Shown: positions 58,815 through 64,000 of the stretch, in pieces | Layout of the letters: each line of letters begins with the position of its first letter | Position numbering within the stretch: the first letter of the stretch is position 1 | Assembly (NCBI GenBank): GCA_030762175.1 | Contig: CM060846.1 | Span: forward strand, 235,849,512-235,913,511 | Source: Metallyticus violacea | Lineage: Eukaryota > Arthropoda > Insecta > Mantodea > Metallyticidae | Length of the DNA: 64,000 nucleotides | Direction of reading: 5' to 3' | The notes under the pieces: model-generated | The model's input: the letters and a program-made list of their open reading frames with translations, nothing else | Told to the model about the DNA's origin: nothing | Databases searched by the model: none | Made by a program: the position numbers and the translations under genes

Positions 58815-59660
58815 GTTGAACTAAACACTCTTAATACTTCACTTACTTGTCATAATACATAGAACTGGTTTGGAAAACATTTCATTCTCATCATCAGCTT
58901 GGCTAAATTCAACTGTTCGATAATTTGTTAAGCTTTGGAAATAAGTATGCAGCTCTGGTGGCAGTGTGATAAACTTGTAGTTTATGTTTACATCCCAGGC
59001 AATGTTCAAGTTCATTAGACTGTCTTTGTAGATGTAGATTTTCTCCCAAGTTGCCAGTTCTATAGGTCCTTATTCTGATTTTAATAAATTTACTATATTC
59101 AGTATGTTGTGATTTTCTGTCCAAATTTAATATGCTGCTGTAGATTTCTCTCTTTGCTTGTACTCTATGTTCCTGAAATGTTGCTTTAACCGTGTGCCTA
59201 TTTTTCTCCTTGTTTTTCCAAAGTAGAACTTATCACATTCTGCACAATTTATTCTGTAAATACCTCTTTCTTTTCTTGTGGAAGACTGTCATTAATATTG
59301 TCTATTAGTAGGTTTTTAACATTAAATCAGTTAACCGGTGCCAATCTGATATTAAAATGTTAAGAATATTCTGAAATTCTTTGTAGTCTATGGATGATAT
59401 GTCAATTTTTTGAAAATTTACTTATCTTTTCTTCCTGAAAGTGTTGTGGTTTATTTGGTTTGTTTTTGTCTCTTGAATTGCTGTTCCTTTTTGTGTACTA
59501 GTTCTTATTTAAAACTATTTATAATTGCTGTTTCTTCTATTTTTTTGTATTCATTAAACTATTCTTCTTTGCTAATTTATAGGTTAACTAGCCCCTGTGT
59601 TAATTTGTGTATAAATGCATACTTGTGCACTGTGGAATTAAAACTGTCATCTTTTATGTG
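58815..59660 (-). mobile_element. Penelope-like element copy 5: connector, GIY-YIG domain and terminal unit
   Basis: Reading the minus strand, remnants of the connector are at 59660-59390. At 59275-59160 comes 'ERGIYRINCAECDKFYFGKTRRKIGTRLKQHFRNIEYKQ', an almost complete GIY-YIG core with CxxC (the YIG triad read as YFG). 'ERSTAAY' and 'ELATWEKIYIYKD'-like pieces with stops follow, then the family C-terminus 'LPPELHTYF' near 58960-58935. The terminal unit with hammerhead-like boxes (CTGATGA at 58897-58891; 'CAAAC' at 58872-58868) follows. It is the best preserved nuclease of the copies but still broken. Confidence 0.8.
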
Positions 59661-60200
59661 ATTATCTGTGAGTGTATTCCATCTCTAATTCCAGATTTCC
59701 TGGACGTTTCATTGTTTAATATCCAAGAATGGCAACATGTTACCCGTTTCTGTTTTGTATATAAAGAATATGTTTCTATCTTGTATATTCAAAAGGTTTT
59801 TAGTTCAACTAAATCATACATTATTAATATGATTGACTTCACTGTGCAAATTCCAATTAAAATTTTAATTTTAAAGAAAATTTTTTTTAAAAACAAAGTG
59901 TACATGACAAAAGTACTACACAATAAGAAAATCTATATGGACGGGCTTCAACACCTTCTTGCCATTGAAAAGGAGCCTTTATGAATGTACTTTTGTAGAA
60001 ATACTCTTCCCTCTAGTTTAAAAGCTTTAATTAGTAATGATAATTCCTTTAAATCTGCTCTTAAAATACCTCCCTCTAGTTTAAAATACTTAATAAAAAA
60101 TCATTCCTTTAAATCTGCTCTTAAAAATACCTATGTAAAAAGGCCGATTAAGAATAATAAGCCTTTTTACGAATACATGAGTGACAACATATTACAGTGA
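59661..60200 (+). other. Stretch with PLE-like 5' sequence and a tandem-duplicated small frame
   Basis: 59797-59860 ('ttcaactaaatcatacatta', 'gacttcactgtgcaaattcc') resembles the PLE terminal unit at 56385-56440. At 60008-60128 a unit of about 62 bases ('ccctctagtttaaa-----taa' to 'aaatctgctcttaaaa') occurs twice in tandem. The frame 59985-60200 runs through both copies but has no known relatives. Confidence 0.5.
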
Positions 60201-60227
60201 GTTAAAAACTCTGCAATAATTTTATAT

Positions 60228-60273
60228 CAATGCATATATAAACCTGTATATATGCAGGTTTATATATGCATTG
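60228..60273. repeat. Perfect 19-bp inverted repeat with 8-base loop
   Basis: 60228-60246 and 60255-60273 are exact reverse complements ('caatgcatatataaacctg'), separated by 'tatatatg'. It would form a cruciform or RNA hairpin. No T-run follows, so no terminator function is suggested. Confidence 0.95.
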
Positions 60274-60432
60274 TCTTGTCTGTTCCTGCTTCTCTGTCTT
60301 GGTTACTTGGTTGAGTTGTTCTAGGTGTACTTTTTAATTTATATTGTAACTCTTTATGTAGATGTACACAGTATTTAAGTAAATGTAGAATGTGCGCTAC
60401 TGTGGTAATTGTATACGACAAATTATAAGTTC

Positions 60433-60687
60433 TTAGGTCTCTGTGACCCTTCGCGGATTCAGTGAATGGTCCAGGAACTGAACTAAACTATGTTGTGCAA
60501 ATATAACGTAAGTTACCACGTAATCACCACTAATATCTTTAAATTGCTCTAATGCAGCTTCCTCCGTGTTTTGAAGTTTAATTACCTTAATGACTGGTGG
60601 GTTGACTTCTACTGATGCATACACAGAACAAGTAATGCACATAAGCGCCCTAAATGTTCTGGAACATTCTGCCATTTTGAAAACCAT
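60433..60687 (-). CDS. Unassigned open frame with good start context
   Basis: The minus-strand frame could start at 'caaaATGg' (about 60677) and code for about 80 residues beginning 'MAECSRTFRALMCITCSVY', with no low-complexity bias and a more GC-balanced codon use than other frames around it. I recognise no domain. It lies beside a less AT-rich region with the large palindrome. It could be a first exon, part of a decayed element or chance. Confidence 0.25.
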   Translation of the reverse strand: MVFKMAECSRTFRALMCITCSVYASVEVNPPVIKVIKLQNTEEAALEQFKDISGDYVVTYVIFAQHSLVQFLDHSLNPRRVTET

Positions 60688-61018
60688 TTAATTTGGCAGC
60701 TGAACTATCACTTATTTTCTCAAGACGTGAACGATCTAGCATGCACAGAAACTGTTGTTCCAATGCTACAAAAGGGAGAAAAACTAACCTCAACAAGCGA
60801 GCGAGTTTTTATGATTGCAATATAAAACTTACAACGTAATACTCTAATGGTTTTCTTATCGATTTCATTTGGCTAGTTATTTTGCCCGATAACAACCTTT
60901 ACAAAAGGTGCAATAGCCCTGTAAGCTTAGAAATCAAAACAAACAACTAACACCATCTTTTATCCTTGGTTAAGAGTAAAATCTGAATATCTAAGCTATG
61001 AAACTATGCTATTCATAA

Positions 61019-62191
61019 ATGAGGAATACGAAACCTTTCTCCCTTACCCAAAGACTAATTAATTACACAGCGAAATGTGAATAAAAGAACCCGATTGAAT
61101 TGCTACTTGACGCTTGCATACACGAAATGTGTCATCCATTATCGCAAGAGGATTAAATGCAATTTCAAAAACCCTATCTAGGTTAAAATAATCTCACTCT
61201 AAAAACTTACATTCGGCTATTAGTTCAATATTTGCTTATTAACGAAGGTTTAAATTTCCATCTCTTCTTCACTGGTAACCCAAGTGCAGCTGTCCTGCCA
61301 CACGTATTAATAAACCAGTCCCTAGCAGTTCACCACACCTTTCCGATTGGTCACAATGAAACATCGTAGCCAACCGTTTAAACCAGGTAATCTGTTTCAT
61401 TATTTGCTACATCATCTATACTAGCGTTACAAGCTGGTTCGAAAGCTAGTGCTGCTAACTGGCAACAGTGGAATGAGCTGCAGAAGGAATCTCTTGTTAC
61501 CGGAGAAATTTTTGGAGTTTGACTCTCTCCAGTCTCACTCAGGCCTGGCCAGCCGCTTGGAGATTCTTGCTGCTAGTGTCCAAGCGGCTGGCCTGGCCAG
61601 AGAGCCAAACGCCAAAAATTTCTCAGGCAACAAGTGTTTCCTTCAGTAGTTCATTCCACTATTGCCAGTTAGCAGATTAATTTTCGATCCAGCTTGTAAC
61701 GCAAAGTTAAATTCTTTACCATGCTTGTATTCATTTCTCAAAATAAAGTTCCGGCTTAGATATTTTTTCATTCAGGAGTTTGGTTCCCTCCACTATCGCT
61801 CGGAGACTAGCAGCAAGACATTCCGTCAGGAACTCATTGCACTATGACAAATAGCAGCAATAGCATTCGATCATTTTGTAACGTCAGGTTGGCTACTATG
61901 CAGTGTATCACTGTGTATAATTGAAAGGGTGTGATTAGCAACTAGTAGTGGTCGCATTTTTAATAAATGTGGCAGAACAGCTGCACTTGAGTTTCTAGTA
62001 AAGAAGTGATGGAAATTAAGACCTTCATTATGAAGCAAATTGTTGAATTGCATTTAATCCTCCTTGCCATAATACGTTACACATTACGTGTATGCAAGCG
62101 TCAAGAAGCAATTCATTTGGGTCCTTTGTTCACAATTCGCTGTGTAATTAATTAGCCTTTGAGTAAGGGACAAAGGTTACGTATTCCTCAG
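61019..62191. repeat. Large imperfect palindrome (about 0.55-0.6 kb arms, 19-base loop)
   Basis: The left arm 61019-61560 and right arm 61580-62191 are reverse complements over almost their whole length with moderate divergence. The inner 14 bases (61547-61560 / 61580-61593, 'ggccagccgcttgg') are perfect. The outer ends read 'atgaggaatacg-aacctttc' and its complement. The right arm has an extra internal duplication of about 185 bases ('ttcattccactattgccagt' / 'ctcattgcactatgacaaat', each followed by 'tgtaacg'). The region is GC-richer and has more CpG than its flanks. No coding frame, target-site duplication or known terminal motif was found. Candidate foldback (MITE-like) element or a viral/segmental inverted duplication. 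Confidence 0.85.
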
Positions 62192-62316
62192 TGGGTGTGT
62201 TAGGTTGCAGTTGGGAAGGAAAAGATTTCACACTTGGATAACAGTTCGCTCAAAAAGCAAAACCCTGTTTAGGATTTATGTATTCAAGGTCCAAGTTGCA
62301 TTAAGGACGTTGAGTA

Positions 62317-63210
62317 TTGAACTCAGATGCAGCTATAAGCTACTTAAATGCCTCTTTGTTTTCCCTTGGTAAATCTACAATTAGTAAAAAGAAGCAAAGT
62401 TCTAAGATTCATTCCAAACAAAAGATGAAGATTAAGAGGGCTTTCAAAGAGCTGTTTACTTATGATGGTACAGAGAAGGAAATTCAGTGGGTCACAGTTC
62501 ATTTGAAACATTTTTTATGTCCAAAGCAGATTTTGTAGATGAGTTTATATCTAAGCTATACAGGTTGAAAAGCATAATTTCATTGTTAACAGGGATCTCC
62601 ATACTTTCAAGAGAAAAAAAATTATAATATGCCCTAAAGAATCTGTGGTGACTTGTTATTTTGCTGAAATCTGTTCATTTATTGTACAAAATGAAGTCCT
62701 GTTATTCTATTTGAACAACTCCAGTGCAACTGCTCATCTGTTTGAATTGTACTACAAGAAAAACAATGGACTAAAACATAAGAGTTTTGTTTTCATCTCA
62801 GAATGTATGAAACTTACACTGTACTTGTTTAAAACTTCCAAATAAAACTTTTTGTTTTTTTAGAACACATTTGCTCCCAAACTTGAAAAAGATATTTTCT
62901 TTATAGATGGTTCAGCAGCAAAATACAAAGGTGGAAGAGCTTTGCCAATTTGTGTGACAAATAATGATTTCCAAGAAATTTAAGCAGAGTGACTTTTTTT
63001 ATGCCACTGCACATGGCAAAGGAATTTTTGATGGTGTTGGAGGCACAGTTGAGTCTTGCATTAAAGGCCAGTCATCAAAACCCTATCTCAAACCAGATCA
63101 TAACAACTGAAACAGCTACTTGAGTGGGAGAAAGCAAACATTCATACAACAGCATTTTTATATACTGCAATAGTAAACGAACTGGAAATATGTTTTCTGT
63201 GCTACCTGTG
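62317..63210 (+). pseudogene. Relic of an arthropod repeat-associated gene family ('FFATSHGK...DGxGGTVK')
   Basis: Pieces in family order are a central part 'LKHKSFVFISECMKLT' (about 62771-62820), 'KDIFFIDGSAAKYKGGRA' (62888-62940; family 'FYFTDGAxxQFKNRKNF') and 'FFYATAHGKGIFDGVGGTVE' (about 62993-63050; family 'FFATSHGKGPCDGxGGTVKRL'). Such proteins occur in many copies in arthropod genomes and in Hydra, and no function is known to me. The conserved D, H and G residues are mostly kept, but stops and shifts split the gene into at least three frames. Confidence 0.6.
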
Positions 63211-63254
63211 AAAAAGCGTCTTCATATCCTGGTTACTTTCAAGGAGGTTTTTGT

Positions 63255-63841
63255 TTGCATTTTTATCACATTCGAAATTTGACAAAGTCTTCTTTATGGT
63301 GTCCACGAAATCTCCCAGATGTAATATACAATGGTCGGAAAGAAAACTATCCCGTCAAATATTGTTTTTGTTTCATTTCCTTTCTTTGTGGAAATTATTA
63401 TATGCACGATATTAGCTTTTGCAGTTTGTTCGTCTTGCATGCAAAATGTGAGGACCCACTCCCTCTTTGTGTTTTCTATGTCTTTTATCTCTTTTTGGTG
63501 AGCAACGAGATAGCAATGCAGTCGGTTAAAAATACCTCTTGCAAGTCTTTTTATTCATTTCACCAGCCTCATTCGTCACATCCTCTCATATGGAGTCGTA
63601 AACGTAAGAATAGAAGAGTTCTGCAAGACCCCACCATCCATTTGTTTCTCCGAAGATTAACCGGACTTCCCAAAATGTTTCGGAAATTTGAAAGGGTATT
63701 TTCTGGAAAGTGATTAATGCGGGAATCGTCAAATACCGTTATGTAAAATTGATCCATATTTTTAATTCTGGATGAATTGACCCAACTGTCAAAAGTTGGG
63801 CCTGTATCCTTTGCTACGGATGAGAAGTTGCTTTCTGCCAT
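63255..63841 (-). pseudogene. Probable Polinton-associated protein ('FxVTxxSxxxxxxFPxNxxSxF' family), broken
   Basis: The minus-strand frame 63841-63569 contains 'MDQFYITVFDDSRINHFPENTLSNF', then 'LGSPVNLRRNKWMVGSC'. This matches the N-terminus of a protein common beside Polinton genes in invertebrates, whose pattern is 'FxVTLxSxxxxxxFPxNxxxxFxxxLxxPxxLxGxWEVGLxEIxYP'. Downstream, 63330-63260 gives 'LGDFVDTIKKTLSNFECD' in another frame, the next conserved part. Stops separate them. A second Polinton/adintovirus copy may therefore continue past the right edge. Confidence 0.55.
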
Positions 63842-63944
63842 TTTTAATCCTCTTCTTCAACATTTTACCAACTTTGAAAAGTGTGGATTTGATAATTTTC
63901 ACTGAGGTCAGCTCATAGTCTGGGCGTATTTTTCGCTCCTGTTT

Positions 63945-63990
63945 GCTGCATGTTATTTTTTTTTATTTTTTTTTTTTTTTCCATTGATGC
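63945..63990. repeat. Poly(T)-rich tract
   Basis: T-runs broken by single A at the window's right edge; a simple repeat or minus-strand poly(A). Confidence 0.8.
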
Positions 63991-64000
63991 TACTAAGAGC

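Noticed and set aside
59410..59984. Two overlapping plus frames of 83 and 125 codons
   Set aside because: The first is antisense to the Penelope-like connector; the second crosses its end and has no domain.

Overview
The window is eukaryotic, very AT-rich and almost devoid of intact coding sequence. Long intergenic stretches, many microsatellites, tRNA-derived SINEs and decayed copies of many transposon classes point to an animal. The mix of mariner/DDE, piggyBac, hAT, Penelope-like, LINE and Polinton/adintovirus remnants, plus an IAP-type gene, suggests an arthropod, possibly an insect. That is an inference from family recognition; nothing in the window fixes the species.

Layout. 1-730: tail of a LINE (RT end plus RNase H, minus). 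3.0-3.8 kb: hAT/CGGBP1-like relic. 7.8-8.0 kb: SINE tail. 8.8-9.97 kb: GC-richer repeats, then a minisatellite of about 120 bp units. 12.8-20.65 kb: a relic of a Polinton/Maverick or adintovirus-type element holding, in order and on one strand, protein-primed DNA polymerase B, FtsK/HerA-type packaging ATPase, small basic protein, conserved virion-type protein, probable minor capsid gene and major capsid gene. All are interrupted by stops, frameshifts and insertions. 20.7-21.0 kb: a tRNA-derived SINE of the same family as a fragment inside the polymerase. 21.45-22.0 kb: remnant with a DxE motif. 22.8-23.8 kb: Penelope-like element with RT end, GIY-YIG domain and a hammerhead-like motif. 24.1-25.1 kb: internally deleted piggyBac. 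31.4-33.0 kb: two Penelope-like copies in a head-to-head inverted repeat. 35.4-40.0 kb: SINEs, a LINE tail and another Penelope-like copy. 41.1-41.9 kb: DDE transposase relic. 42.5-47.65 kb: nearly full-length but broken LINE. 48.7-49.5 kb: mariner relic. 50.6-51.7 kb: SINE cluster. 51.8-53.4 kb: two exons of an inhibitor-of-apoptosis (BIR) gene on the minus strand. 54.6-60 kb: hAT, TTF-type and Penelope-like relics. 61.0-62.2 kb: a large imperfect palindrome. 62.3-63.2 kb: relic of an arthropod repeat-associated family. 63.25-63.84 kb: probable second Polinton-type gene at the right edge.

The only host gene I can defend is the BIR gene. Its two exons are joined by good splice sites and their phases fit. 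Its first BIR domain has Phe where the fourth zinc ligand (Cys) is expected. The most notable non-coding signals are hammerhead-ribozyme-like motifs in the Penelope-like copies, the 0.8 kb hairpin at 32 kb and the 1.2 kb palindrome at 61-62 kb. The reading was done by eye from translations. Family names rest on remembered motif patterns, not on database searches.
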